From contig NZ_BNBY01000019.1 of NCBI RefSeq assembly GCF_014656195.1, positions 1 to 62,710 on the forward strand: a stretch of DNA of 62,710 bases, given 5' to 3'. The notes under the pieces are model-generated. The model searched no databases and had not been told where the DNA came from. It saw only the letters and a list, made by a program, of their open reading frames with translations. Shown piece by piece: positions 7,507 through 16,136 of the stretch (position 1 is the stretch's first letter; each line of letters starts with the position of its first letter). A program made the translations under genes and the position numbers. This DNA comes from Kitasatospora xanthocidica. GTDB taxonomy: Bacteria > Actinomycetota > Actinomycetes > Streptomycetales > Streptomycetaceae.

Positions 7507-8874
7507 GTGCGCAGCGGGATTTATGGGGACCGGCGGCTGCTGGTCAGTGTGTTCGGGCCGCAGGAGGCCCGTGAGGCGGTGCTCTGCGGGGCGCGGATCA
7601 TCGACAGCGAGGACCCGCGCAGTGCGCTGGGCACGATCAAGCCCCGGCGCATCATGGACATCGCCGACGCCGTGCTCGCCACCCGCCGGGACCTGCCGGT
7701 GCAGTTGAGTACCAACATCGGCGAGGACCAGCTGCTGTACCGGCGCGCCGCGGGCGGGTTGGCGATCGGCAAGTCCCCGTACGAGATGGTCGGCAAGGCC
7801 GCGCAGGCGGCGCTCGGCGTCGCGGTGTCGATGGGCACCGCCGTGCACCCGTGCCCGATCGTGAAGGTCGGTCTCGACGGCATGGGTGTCGGCCAACTCT
7901 CCGACGTCCTGGGTGAGATCACCGCCACGCTGCGGCGCGCCGACGGGCTCGGGCGCACCCGCGTCATGTCCGTGCTGTTCGCCCAGGATCTGGACCTGTG
8001 GGACGCCCGCAAGAGCCTGCCCCAGGTGCGCCGTGCCCTGGTGGGTCTGCGCGAGTACGACCCGGCCGCGGCCGACGCGCCGGGCGCCTTCGACCTGGCG
8101 GAGCACGCGGACGCCCTGCTCGGCGACGACGGACGCCCGCTCTTCGCCGACCGGCGTCCCGACGAGGCCGAGCTGAAGGCCTGCGGTGCCCTGCCGGCCG
8201 CGGCGCGCGGCACCCACGTCACCGTCAACGAGCCGTTCCCGCATGCCGATTACGGCCTGACCCGTCGCCGCCGTACCGACACCGAGGCGATCCGAGCCAT
8301 GGTCGAGGCCAGCGCCGCCGCCGGGGCGGACGCCATCATGATCGACACCAGCATCCTGCTGAAGGTCGCCCGCATCGGGCTGATCTCCACCGCGGGCAGC
8401 GACGAGCTGGTCGACCTGGACGCCCACGACACCGACGCCCACGGCCTGCCCCGCACCGGCATCCTGTCCCTGGAGGAGATCCGCTTCTTCGTCGACCTGT
8501 GCCACGCCCGAGGCCTGGAGGCCAACCTCGCCGGCTCCGTCCAGAGCCACCAGGCCCAGCAGATCTGGCGCTTGGTCCCCGACCTCGACCAGCTCTCCGC
8601 CCGTGGCGGCGTCGTCGCCCTCGCCCACGACCCCCTCCACGGCACCGGGGCCGCCACCCGCCACGACCGCGTCGTCCGCCGCGCCCTGGTCGCCGGGATC
8701 ATCCCGCCGGAGCAGGGCGGATACCTGGTCGTGCCCGAGCACATGACCCGCTCGCCGAAGTTCCGCACCGACCTGGACGGACTGCTCACCCGCCACCGGG
8801 ACCTCCGCGTCCACGTCGCGGACCGCTACGGAACCCTGTCCGCCCTGGACCGGCCGGCCCCGGGCACCCACTGA
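7507..8874 (+). CDS. MfnB-like (5-formylfuran-3-yl)methyl phosphate synthase family protein
   Basis: A 455-residue protein. The TIM-barrel pattern of the MfnB/DUF556 family is visible in pieces: LLVSVFGPQEAREAVLCGARIID (11-33), VKVGLDG (Lys about 120), AAGADAIMIDTSI (about 271-283) and LCHARGLEANLAGS (about 331-344) followed by LSARGGV. In methanogens this family condenses two glyceraldehyde-3-phosphates to the furan precursor of methanofuran. Here the DxKNP motif reads DSEDP (33-37), so the usual Schiff-base Lys is Glu, and the second Lys after DTAI is Leu, with a Lys two residues later. A long insertion of about 120 residues (near 125-245) and a C-terminal extension are also unusual. GTG 7507 is chosen because GGGGAAG precedes it; upstream sequence is not domain-like. 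The reaction is therefore uncertain. Confidence 0.75.
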   Translation: MRSGIYGDRRLLVSVFGPQEAREAVLCGARIIDSEDPRSALGTIKPRRIMDIADAVLATRRDLPVQLSTNIGEDQLLYRRAAGGLAIGKSPYEMVGKAAQAALGVAVSMGTAVHPCPIVKVGLDGMGVGQLSDVLGEITATLRRADGLGRTRVMSVLFAQDLDLWDARKSLPQVRRALVGLREYDPAAADAPGAFDLAEHADALLGDDGRPLFADRRPDEAELKACGALPAAARGTHVTVNEPFPHADYGLTRRRRTDTEAIRAMVEASAAAGADAIMIDTSILLKVARIGLISTAGSDELVDLDAHDTDAHGLPRTGILSLEEIRFFVDLCHARGLEANLAGSVQSHQAQQIWRLVPDLDQLSARGGVVALAHDPLHGTGAATRHDRVVRRALVAGIIPPEQGGYLVVPEHMTRSPKFRTDLDGLLTRHRDLRVHVADRYGTLSALDRPAPGTH

Positions 8875-8994
8875 CACCGGCCCTCCCCCAGACGTCCCGA
8901 ACGGTCCGGGCGAGCCGGTCGCAGCGTAGAAAAACTCCTCCCCGGTGACGGCGAGCGCCCGGGTGAGGAAGGCGTTGGAGTGGTCGCAGGCTGC

Positions 8995-9022
8995 AGGAAG
9001 CCCGGTCAAGGCCGGGCTTCCT
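8995..9022. terminator. Hairpin terminator after the MfnB-like gene
   Basis: An 11-bp perfect stem (AGGAAGCCCGG with its complement) closes a 6-nt loop. It lies 121 nt past the stop codon and separates the MfnB-like gene from the next one. No clear T-run follows. The gap 8875-9347 otherwise shows only a TTGACA at 9139-9144 without a convincing -10, plus short coding-like scraps on both strands. Confidence 0.65.
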
Positions 9023-9347
9023 GGAAGGTGGTGAAGGACGAGGCGACCGCACCGGTCATGGTCGTGGCATTGACCCGGACCGTACCGGCCGACTCGCTGC
9101 GGATCTTCCCATGACGACGCGTCAGTCCACCATTGCTCTTGACAGATCGGGAGGTGCCCGCAGGACGCCCGCAGCGGCGGGACCCGCGCGCGGTGCCGGC
9201 CGTCGCACTGCTCGGCGAGGCGCATCAGACGCTGGGGCGGGGGATGCCGCGTCAACGTCGGCGGCCTGGAAGTGGTCTACGATCCGCCCGAGTCGGTCTC
9301 GACGTATCGCGGTGCGCGAGTGCCGTGCCAGGACAGGGGTTGGGGCG

Positions 9348-10589
9348 TTGTCGTCAGTGGACGTGGTACGGGAGTCGGCCGGGGCCGGGCGGGTCGTGTT
9401 CTTCGAGGAGTCGGCACGGGACGGTGCCCAGGCCAAGACCCTGATGAGCGCCGGCTTCCGGGTCCGGCTGGCCCGGGAGCAGGGGGCGGTGTTCGGGGCG
9501 GACGGGCCCCGGCACGTGGTGTTCGCGGCCGGCTTCCCCTCCGTGTGCGGGCAGGAGTTCGAGGCGACGCGCCAAGTCGCTCTGGAGGCGCAGGGTTCGG
9601 TCAGTCCGTCCGCGATCTGCCGGGGCACGGTGGCGGACGTACGGCTGGCACTGAGCGCGGTGCGGGGTGCGGCGCACGCGCGGGTCATGGTGATCGTGGC
9701 CGCTTCCGAGGCGACCGCCCGGGCCCTGGTGCACAGCGGTGCCCGCGAGGCCCTGCGCCGGGGTCTGGACGTGGTGAAGGAGGCCGTGGGTCTGGCAGAC
9801 GGCGTCGCGGTGGACGTGTGCCTGGTGGACGCTCCCCGCGCGGACCACGCCCTGGTGGCGGAGTACGCGGGGGCGATGACGGCCCAGGGCGCGGGGACGA
9901 TCGTGCTGGCCGACACGGTCGGCGACCTGCTGCCCGGCCGGACCCGGGACCTGTTCCAGCGGGTCGCGGCCGGCGCGGGGCCCGAGACCGTCCTGGTCTC
10001 GCACCTGCACAACGACCTGGGCCTGGGCCTGGCCAACACCCTGACCGCCCTGGAGAGCGGAGTGCGGGTGGCGGCGTGCTCGTGGCTGGGCATGGCCGAG
10101 CGCAGCGGCATGGCCGCCACCGAGCAGCTGCTCTTCCTGCTCGCCCACGACCGGACCAAGGCCGAGCAGATCCTCGGCCCCGGCTGCGAACCGTGGTGGA
10201 CGCAGCCGGACCTGACCCGGCTTCCGACGATCGCGCGGATGGTGTCCGCCGAGACCGGAGTCCCGCTCACCGTCACCACCCCCGTCGTGGGCACCGGCGT
10301 CGCCACCATCTCCACCGGAACCCCCTTCACCCACCCCCAGACCTTCCAGCCCTACGACCCCCGACAGCACCTCGGGCTGGCACCGACCGTGGTCCTCACC
10401 CACCTCGCCAGCGGGCGCGTGCTGCGCGCGGTCGCCGAGCGACTCGGCCACCGACTCGACCCGGCCCAGACCCGCACCGCACTGGCCTGGGCCAAGGACC
10501 GCGCCTACCGCCTGAACCAGGCCGTCATCGCCGACGCCGACTTCGCCGCCTACCTCGACGGCCTGACCGCCGCCACACCCCGATCCTGA
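9348..10589 (+). CDS. Homocitrate/2-isopropylmalate synthase-like enzyme
   Basis: A 413-residue DRE-TIM metallolyase. The signature near the N-terminus is FFEESARDGAQ (18-28), a variant of the usual D(T)LRDGxQ motif with R24, D25, Q28 kept. The metal site HLHND is at 219-223, followed by LGLGLANTL, and the GxGERxGN-like motif reads GMAERSGM. Known members condense acetyl-CoA with 2-oxo acids. The C-terminal 100 residues do not resemble the LeuA regulatory domain. TTG 9348 is taken as start because AGGGG lies 8 nt ahead; GTG 9357 or 9363 are alternatives. It is followed after 14 nt by the YrdC-like gene, so the two are an operon. Primary leucine biosynthesis is unlikely given the context. Confidence 0.8.
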   Translation: MSSVDVVRESAGAGRVVFFEESARDGAQAKTLMSAGFRVRLAREQGAVFGADGPRHVVFAAGFPSVCGQEFEATRQVALEAQGSVSPSAICRGTVADVRLALSAVRGAAHARVMVIVAASEATARALVHSGAREALRRGLDVVKEAVGLADGVAVDVCLVDAPRADHALVAEYAGAMTAQGAGTIVLADTVGDLLPGRTRDLFQRVAAGAGPETVLVSHLHNDLGLGLANTLTALESGVRVAACSWLGMAERSGMAATEQLLFLLAHDRTKAEQILGPGCEPWWTQPDLTRLPTIARMVSAETGVPLTVTTPVVGTGVATISTGTPFTHPQTFQPYDPRQHLGLAPTVVLTHLASGRVLRAVAERLGHRLDPAQTRTALAWAKDRAYRLNQAVIADADFAAYLDGLTAATPRS

Positions 10590-10603
10590 ACGGAACCGCC
10601 CCC

Positions 10604-11266
10604 ATGCCGGCCACCGCCCCGCTCGACACCAGCCCCGCCGCCCACGCCCTGACCGCCGGGCGCGCCGTCATCCTGCCCAACCCCAGCCCCCTCACCTACG
10701 TCGTCACCGCCACCACCCCCCAGGCCGTCAACAACGCCAAGGGCCGCCCCACCGACCAGGAAGTCGCCCTGTGGGTCCACGACGACACCACCTGGACCGA
10801 CCTCACGGCGCGACTGGACCTGACACCGACCGCCCTGCGCACCGCGTACACCCTGCTCCGCGAGCACCTGGTCACCCTCCTGGTGCCCGTACACACCGAC
10901 ACCCCGCCACCGGCCTGGACCACCCCCGCACTGCGCGACGGCCACCTCCTCCTCTTCGGCACCCGCTGGCACCCCCTCACCCCGCTGCTCGACCGCTTCC
11001 CCCGCCTGTACGTCAGCAGCGCCAACCGCACCGGACAACCACCCGCCGCCACCGCCCCCCAGGCAATCGCCATGTTCGGCCCCGAAACCCCCGTCACCGA
11101 CGCCGACACCCTGCGCCGCACCGGCACTCCCCACGCCGCCACCACCATGCTGCGCATCACCCCCGGCGGAGACCTGGCCCACATCCGCCACGGAGCCCAG
11201 GACCAGGCCCACGGCAGCGACCCGAACCGCTACCTGGCACACCTCCGTGAGGCGACAGGCAACTGA
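10604..11266 (+). CDS. YrdC/Sua5-like (threonylcarbamoyl-AMP synthase family) protein
   Basis: A 220-residue single YrdC domain. The substrate-site motifs are visible: NNAKGRPTDQ, with Lys46 and Arg48 corresponding to the KxR motif, and VSSANRTG (S138-N141), the SxN motif. TsaC/Sua5 proteins make threonylcarbamoyl-adenylate for tRNA t6A; related domains in antibiotic enzymes make carbamoyl-adenylate for O-carbamoylation. The housekeeping copy is usually near prfA, which is absent here, so this is probably a specialised paralog. It follows the homocitrate-synthase-like gene by 14 nt. Whether it donates a carbamoyl group to a product of this trio is a hypothesis. Confidence 0.8.
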   Translation: MPATAPLDTSPAAHALTAGRAVILPNPSPLTYVVTATTPQAVNNAKGRPTDQEVALWVHDDTTWTDLTARLDLTPTALRTAYTLLREHLVTLLVPVHTDTPPPAWTTPALRDGHLLLFGTRWHPLTPLLDRFPRLYVSSANRTGQPPAATAPQAIAMFGPETPVTDADTLRRTGTPHAATTMLRITPGGDLAHIRHGAQDQAHGSDPNRYLAHLREATGN

Positions 11267-11508
11267 GGACGGACGTCCGCTGACACCCGTCTGAGCCCCC
11301 TGGCGGATGCGGTGGAGCAGGAGGCCCCCTGGCTGACGGTCCGCTTCCCTCTCGCCTACACGATCTGTCGTCCGCGGACCGCTCAACACTCTCCACCAGT
11401 TGCTGGACACCTTCGAGTACTGGTTCGGCCTCACCACCCCCTGACCGGCCCCAGGCGCCCGGGCCCGCCTCCGGCCGCCTGCGGCGGCGACGCGTGAAGG
11501 CTGACGGC

Positions 11509-12060
11509 CTACGCCTCTTCACCCCGGTCGACGTCGTCGTGCAGCGTCTCGCCGAACCGTTCCAGCGCCTCCTCCGGCCCGCAGCCGAAGGCGCGGCCGA
11601 TGTACTCCCAGGTCATCATGCTGCTGCGGGCCTTGCGGCCGGCCAGCAGCGCGGTCGAACCGGCGGCCCGCTCGAAGCGGGCAGCCGCGCGGGCGGCGGC
11701 GTACGGCCGGCTCTCCGTCAGGTCGCAGATCCGGTCGACCAGCGCCGCGACCAGCTCCTCGACCTCGCGCGGCACCACGCCCTCGGCCAGGTCGACGTGC
11801 ACCTCCCAGTCCGCGAACGGCCCGGTGGCCTCGCCCACCGCCTCGGTCGCCACGTCGTCGCCGAAGTCCAGCAGGTGCACCCGCTCACCCCGCCAGCCGC
11901 AGCTGCAGCCACCGCGCACCGCAGCGGCCCGAGGACCGTCCGCACCGTTGTAGAGCCACCAGGTGGTGCGCCCGTCCGGCAGCGGCGCCGGCTCGCTGCC
12001 GTCCGCCAACACCGCCGCCGGGAAACCCTCGTGGCGCTTGCTCTCGTCGATCCACGGCAT
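11509..12060 (-). CDS. Hypothetical protein with CSCGWRG motif
   Basis: A 183-residue soluble protein starting MPWIDESKRHEGFPAAVLADG. It contains GGCSCGWRGERVHLLDFGDD, with two closely spaced Cys, then an acidic helical region and a C-terminus with MMTWEYIGRAFGCGPEEALERFGE, which looks like a small helix-turn-helix-like unit. No signal peptide or membrane span. The start at 12060 is set by GAGGGG 7-8 nt upstream; the longer reading is noise. I do not recognise the function. The 242-nt gap before it (11267-11508) contains a short plus-strand coding scrap near 11380-11444 and nothing else supportable. Confidence 0.65.
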   Translation of the reverse strand: MPWIDESKRHEGFPAAVLADGSEPAPLPDGRTTWWLYNGADGPRAAAVRGGCSCGWRGERVHLLDFGDDVATEAVGEATGPFADWEVHVDLAEGVVPREVEELVAALVDRICDLTESRPYAAARAAARFERAAGSTALLAGRKARSSMMTWEYIGRAFGCGPEEALERFGETLHDDVDRGEEA

Positions 12061-12265
12061 ATCGTGCCCCTCGCGTCCCTGGAGTACAGCACCAGGGTTC
12101 TCGGCCCGTGACGCAGTGTCAAGGCTTCGCGACAACCGGTGCGACCCACAGCTCAAGGGGGCGCGCACCGTCCGCCGCACGCCGGGCCAGCGGTGCTCCG
12201 GCAGCTCGGTGAGCCGCTCGATCCAGGCGACCGCCTCCCCGCCCCCGAGCTCCCTGGCATCCCGC

Positions 12266-14227
12266 TCAAGCTCGGCGGCCGCGCCGGCGGTGGCGGTCGA
12301 CGGGCCGGCGTCTGCGCCGGATCCTGAGAGCGAGGAGAGCGAGGAGGACGAGACCGGCCGCGGCTGCCAGGGCGGCGAAGGCGGCGGCGGCCGAAGGGAG
12401 CGTCCCCCAGGCCGTACCGCCCGCCCGGGCCACGGCCGGGCTGTCGGTTGGCCCCGCCGGGGCCGGGGGGTCGGCCTGGCCGGGGGCGGCGTTCGTGGCG
12501 CTTGCCGACGGGGAGGCGGACTCGGTTGCCGCCGTCGTGGCCGTCAGCTCGATGTGACCGGCCGTGCGGGCGACCGAGAAGGCCGCTCCTCCCACGCTGA
12601 GGGTGTCGCCGGAGAGCGCGGCGTCCTGCGGGCCCACGGTGAGGCTCTGGGCCCCGCCGGGCAGGATGATCTTCGCGCCCGTGACGGCCTCCAGCTTGCG
12701 CAGCGTCGTCGATTTCGCCGCGGAGAGGTCGAGGACCGCGGACGCACCGGTGAGGGCGACCCCGCTGGAGGAGGCGAGCGAGGCACCGGCCACCGCGAGC
12801 GTCCCCTTGGCCACGGTGGTGGCGCCGGTGTAGGAGGCGGCGGTCAGCGTCGTCGTCGCGGTGCCGTTCTGGGTGACCGATCCGGAGCCGGACACCGCCG
12901 GGAGGGTGACGGGCGTCCGGACGTTCTGCATGATCAGCGCGCCGTCGTCGCTGATCGCGTCGAGAGCGCCCTTCGTGTGGAGACTCCCGTCCGCTCCCGC
13001 CCCGGACCCGAGGCGCAGCGTGGCGCCCCGCTGGATGGTGGTGGAGCCGTCGTAGAACTGCGCCGCGGCGAAGGTGACGTCGTTCCCGGACGTGCCGGCG
13101 ATGACGATGTCGCCCGCTCCGGGAGCGGCGAGGGTGTCGTGGTACTTCCCGCCGCCGATGGGCAGGCCGAGGGTGACCGGGCCGTTGTAGTCGAAGGTCA
13201 GCCGCGAGCGCTGCGAGTTGGCGTGCAGGTTGATGTACGCCGTTTCGGCCGTGCCCGGCAGGAAGATCTGGTGGGTGGTGCCGTCGCCCCAGTGGACGTC
13301 GGCGCCCTCGATGTTGGTGCCGCGCTTGTTCAACTGGTGGGCGACCGGTACCAGGTTGAGGTTGCCGTTGCTCAGCGTCGGCGGGGCCGTGCCGGTGTTG
13401 TCGCTGTAGCTGTAGGTGCCCGTCAGGATGACCTTGCTGCCGGGCCGGGAGTGGACGTTGACGTCGTTGCCGTATTCGCGGCTGTAGAAGTTCTGGCGCT
13501 GGACGACCGTCTGGTTCAGCGGGGTGTCGATGATCCACGAACCGCGGTTGAGGACGGCCTTGGCGTTCGGCAGGTCGGCCGCGCAGGTGGTGGCGGCGTA
13601 GTTGGCGCCGGTGCCGATGTCGAGCACCCCGGAGAAGGGGCTGCTTCCGCACAGCTGGAGCGTGCCCCACAGGTTGCGGGGCTGGAAGATCGTCCCGGAG
13701 CCGCTGACGGTGCCCAGGTTGAACAGCCGCGTGAGCGACAGGTTGAGCGTGCCGTCGATCCGGATGTTGTCCTGGTTCTGCTGGTAGCCGGGCGAGTTGT
13801 AGGGGAAGGCGCCGATCAGGCCGGTGGTTCCGCCGTTGCCGTACTGCAGGGTGGCGCCGGCGTCGACGGTGATCGCGGGCCGGTCGGGGTTGCTGACGAC
13901 CACATAGGGGTGGTTCCCGCCGAGGATGGTGACGGACTGGCCCTGCTGGGAGCCGGGCAGGGTGAAGGTGCTGTCCTTGGTGAGGATCAGGGTGCCCGTG
14001 CCGGAGACCCGCAGGGACCCCTGCCCGCTGATCACCCCCGAGTAGGTGTGCGACCCGGGCGGCACGTTCACGACGGCGCTTCCGCCGAGGACCACGTCGC
14101 TGTTGGCGAGGATCGACGGGGTGATGTCACCGTCGGCCGCGACGGCGTCGGTCGGCGCCAGGGCCACGGGCACGGCCGTCGCCGCCACGATCGCGGACAC
14201 CAGCAGTGCGTGCCATGAACGTCTCAT
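12266..14227 (-). CDS. Secreted, C-terminally anchored beta-helix protein (autotransporter-like repeats)
   Basis: A 653-residue exported protein. MRRSWHALLVSAIVAATAVPVALAP is a Sec signal peptide ending near AVAA. The body is Gly/Thr/Ser-rich with repeated short strands of the type seen in autotransporter-associated beta-strand repeats (GSGSVTQNGTATTTL, YTGATTVAKGTLAVAG), implying a right-handed beta-helix. The end has a Pro/Ala linker, a hydrophobic segment and an Arg-rich tail (RIRRRRR), which would hold it on the cell surface. No LPxTG is seen. It follows the GH43-like gene by 95 nt on the same strand, so a role in binding or presenting polysaccharide is plausible. AGGAAG supports the start. 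Confidence 0.8.
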   Translation of the reverse strand: MRRSWHALLVSAIVAATAVPVALAPTDAVAADGDITPSILANSDVVLGGSAVVNVPPGSHTYSGVISGQGSLRVSGTGTLILTKDSTFTLPGSQQGQSVTILGGNHPYVVVSNPDRPAITVDAGATLQYGNGGTTGLIGAFPYNSPGYQQNQDNIRIDGTLNLSLTRLFNLGTVSGSGTIFQPRNLWGTLQLCGSSPFSGVLDIGTGANYAATTCAADLPNAKAVLNRGSWIIDTPLNQTVVQRQNFYSREYGNDVNVHSRPGSKVILTGTYSYSDNTGTAPPTLSNGNLNLVPVAHQLNKRGTNIEGADVHWGDGTTHQIFLPGTAETAYINLHANSQRSRLTFDYNGPVTLGLPIGGGKYHDTLAAPGAGDIVIAGTSGNDVTFAAAQFYDGSTTIQRGATLRLGSGAGADGSLHTKGALDAISDDGALIMQNVRTPVTLPAVSGSGSVTQNGTATTTLTAASYTGATTVAKGTLAVAGASLASSSGVALTGASAVLDLSAAKSTTLRKLEAVTGAKIILPGGAQSLTVGPQDAALSGDTLSVGGAAFSVARTAGHIELTATTAATESASPSASATNAAPGQADPPAPAGPTDSPAVARAGGTAWGTLPSAAAAFAALAAAAGLVLLALLALRIRRRRRPVDRHRRRGRRA

Positions 14228-14322
14228 CGGTGGTGCTTCCTGGGTGCGGGCGGGGAAAGAAGGCGGTGCCGGCGCGCTCCTCGGAGGCGCCGGCACCCGG
14301 TCGGGTCAGCTACCCGGTCCGG

Positions 14323-15756
14323 TCAGCCGGTCACGCGGAAGGTGGCGTCACCGCGGCCGGTCGCGGTGGTGATCGGGTCGAGCTTCAACTCGTACGCGTA
14401 GTGCCGGATGTAGTGGTCGGGGTGGTTGTACGACTGGAACGAGGACCAGGTCGGGTCGGCGAGCCCGGCGACCTGGCGGAAGGTCGCGTCCTGGGCGAAC
14501 TGGCTGCTGCCGTCGTTGGGGACCAACTGGAAGTCGTAGTCGAAGTGCCGCAGGAAGTACCCGGGGAAGTTCACCGACTCGAAGGAGACGGTGCCGGTGC
14601 CCGCGAGGCCGGGCCGCAGGCGGAACCGGGAGTCGTCGACGGGGCTGACGTTCGGGTCGATGCGCGCGTCGAAGTTGACGTGCCGCACGTACCGGTCCTG
14701 GAAGTTGAAGGACTGGAGCCGCTGGGCGGGGGTGCTGGGCCAGCGGGCGAGCACCCGGCTCTCCTCGGCGGCCGTCAGGTTGAGGATCCAGCCGTGGCGC
14801 TTCTTCGTGCCGCCCATGTCGTAGGCGCTCGACGCCTGCCGCTGGTAGACGGCCGGGTTGGACGGGTCGGTGGTCAGGACCGGCATGTAGCCACCGCTGC
14901 TGGCGTACTGGTCGAGGTAGAGCGCCCACTTGTCGGTGCCGTTGAACTTCATCCACATCGGGCCCTCCACCTGGGAGCCGGTGAGGCCGATGCCGGAGAG
15001 GTTGCCCAGGTCGGTCCACGTCCCGAGGATCGAGTTGCCGCCCTCGAGGGTGATCTGCCCGTCGCCGGAGGCCCGCACGTAGCGGAAGTTGCCGACACCC
15101 GACGGCACCTCGATGATCTGGGTGTCGATGATGCCCTGGGTGCCGGGGCGGTCGATGTACACCTGCGGGGTGGTGATGGTGCGGAAGTCCGACGTGCGGG
15201 CGGCGTAGATGCGGTGCTTCAGTACGCCGTCGAGGGTCGCGTTGGTCGCCCAGTACAGGACGTAGCTGCTGCTCGCCGGGTCCCAGATCGCCTCGGGCGC
15301 CCAGGCGTTGCGGCCGTCGGGGATCGCGCCGGCGACGTTGAGCAGCCACGGCTGGGACCAGGTGGCCAGGTCGGTGGACTCCCACACCACCAGGTTGCGG
15401 CTGGCGTTGTTCACGGCCTGGTCCCAGTTCTGCCCGCAGCCGATGCACAGGTCGGTCGCGATGATCCAGTACCGGCTTCCGTCCGGGGAGCGCACCAGTG
15501 CGGGGTCGCGCACGCCCTGTGTGCCGACGGTGGAGCGCAGGACCATCCCGCCACCGTTGAGGTCGTTCCAGTGCACGCCGTCCGTGCTGTGCGAGAGGTA
15601 CATCTGCTGACCGGTCGAGCCTTCGCCGATGAAGTGCACCATCAGGTAGCCGGGACCGGCGGCCGCGGCCTGCTGGGGGGCGGCCGCGGCCAGGCCGGTG
15701 AAGAGCAGGCAGACGGCGATGAGCATCGCCGACAGCCGTGCGCGAAGCGCGGTCAT
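14323..15756 (-). CDS. Secreted GH43-like glycosidase with AbfB domain
   Basis: A 477-residue protein with a signal peptide (MTALRARLSAMLIAVCLLFTGLAAAA). Residues about 35-315 look like a five-bladed beta-propeller of the GH43/GH32-like clan: GVRDPALVRSPDGSRYWIIATD, WAPEAIWDPASSSYVLYWA and VEGPMWMKF, with the acidic residues expected in such folds. Residues about 345-477 form an AbfB/CBM42-type beta-trefoil, seen as repeated FxxRYVRHVNF, FPGYFLRHFDY and HPDHYIRHYAY units that bind arabinofuranose side chains in known members. It probably acts on arabinan or a furanose polysaccharide outside the cell. A LacI-type operator lies about 100 nt upstream, linking it to the fructan locus. Confidence 0.85.
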   Translation of the reverse strand: MTALRARLSAMLIAVCLLFTGLAAAAPQQAAAAGPGYLMVHFIGEGSTGQQMYLSHSTDGVHWNDLNGGGMVLRSTVGTQGVRDPALVRSPDGSRYWIIATDLCIGCGQNWDQAVNNASRNLVVWESTDLATWSQPWLLNVAGAIPDGRNAWAPEAIWDPASSSYVLYWATNATLDGVLKHRIYAARTSDFRTITTPQVYIDRPGTQGIIDTQIIEVPSGVGNFRYVRASGDGQITLEGGNSILGTWTDLGNLSGIGLTGSQVEGPMWMKFNGTDKWALYLDQYASSGGYMPVLTTDPSNPAVYQRQASSAYDMGGTKKRHGWILNLTAAEESRVLARWPSTPAQRLQSFNFQDRYVRHVNFDARIDPNVSPVDDSRFRLRPGLAGTGTVSFESVNFPGYFLRHFDYDFQLVPNDGSSQFAQDATFRQVAGLADPTWSSFQSYNHPDHYIRHYAYELKLDPITTATGRGDATFRVTG

Positions 15757-15854
15757 GGACTTCTCCTGTCGATCTGCTGTGCCACCGGGAGGGTGGTCCG
15801 GGCAGCGGTGTGGGCTGAACCGGAGGTGGCGTCGCCGTTTCGCTCTGGGGAGAG

Positions 15855-15868
15855 TGTTAACGCTAACA
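15855..15868. promoter_or_regulatory. LacI-family operator upstream of the GH43-like gene
   Basis: TGTTAACGCTAACA is a near-perfect palindrome centred on CG, the classic LacI/GalR operator form. It lies 99 nt upstream of the GH43-like start. It matches the TGTyArCGyTrACA pattern shared with the sites before the ABC operon. The rest of 15757-16136 shows no gene; a TTGTCC on the minus strand near 15880 could be the -35. Confidence 0.75.
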
Positions 15869-16136
15869 ATTCAGTGGACAAGAAGCCGGGACGGCCGTTA
15901 CCCAATCTTGACCGGTCATGTACAAGTCCGCTGAATCCGGCCGCTCCGGCCCGAGTTGACGGCCGGTCGAGCGGCCCCGTCAACCCGGGATCGACGCCCG
16001 CGTCGCAGGCCACCCGGTCTTGGTGTCGCGTCACGACATCATGATGATCAGGTAGCCTGCGTCCGCCGACTCGGTGTTCATCGACACCTGGAACCTGGCG
16101 CATCCCCGATACCGCCGTCGCCAAGGAGGCCGTGCC

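Noticed and set aside
7507..8874. A methanofuran pathway
   Set aside because: Only one MfnB-like protein with altered active-site residues is present; no MfnC, MfnD, MfnE or MfnF homologues are visible.
7456..9255. A 599-codon minus-strand frame
   Set aside because: Shadow of the MfnB-like gene with low-complexity product.
9272..11266. A 664-codon plus frame spanning two genes
   Set aside because: Only its last 220 codons (the YrdC-like gene) look like protein; the first part is an out-of-frame reading of the HCS-like gene.
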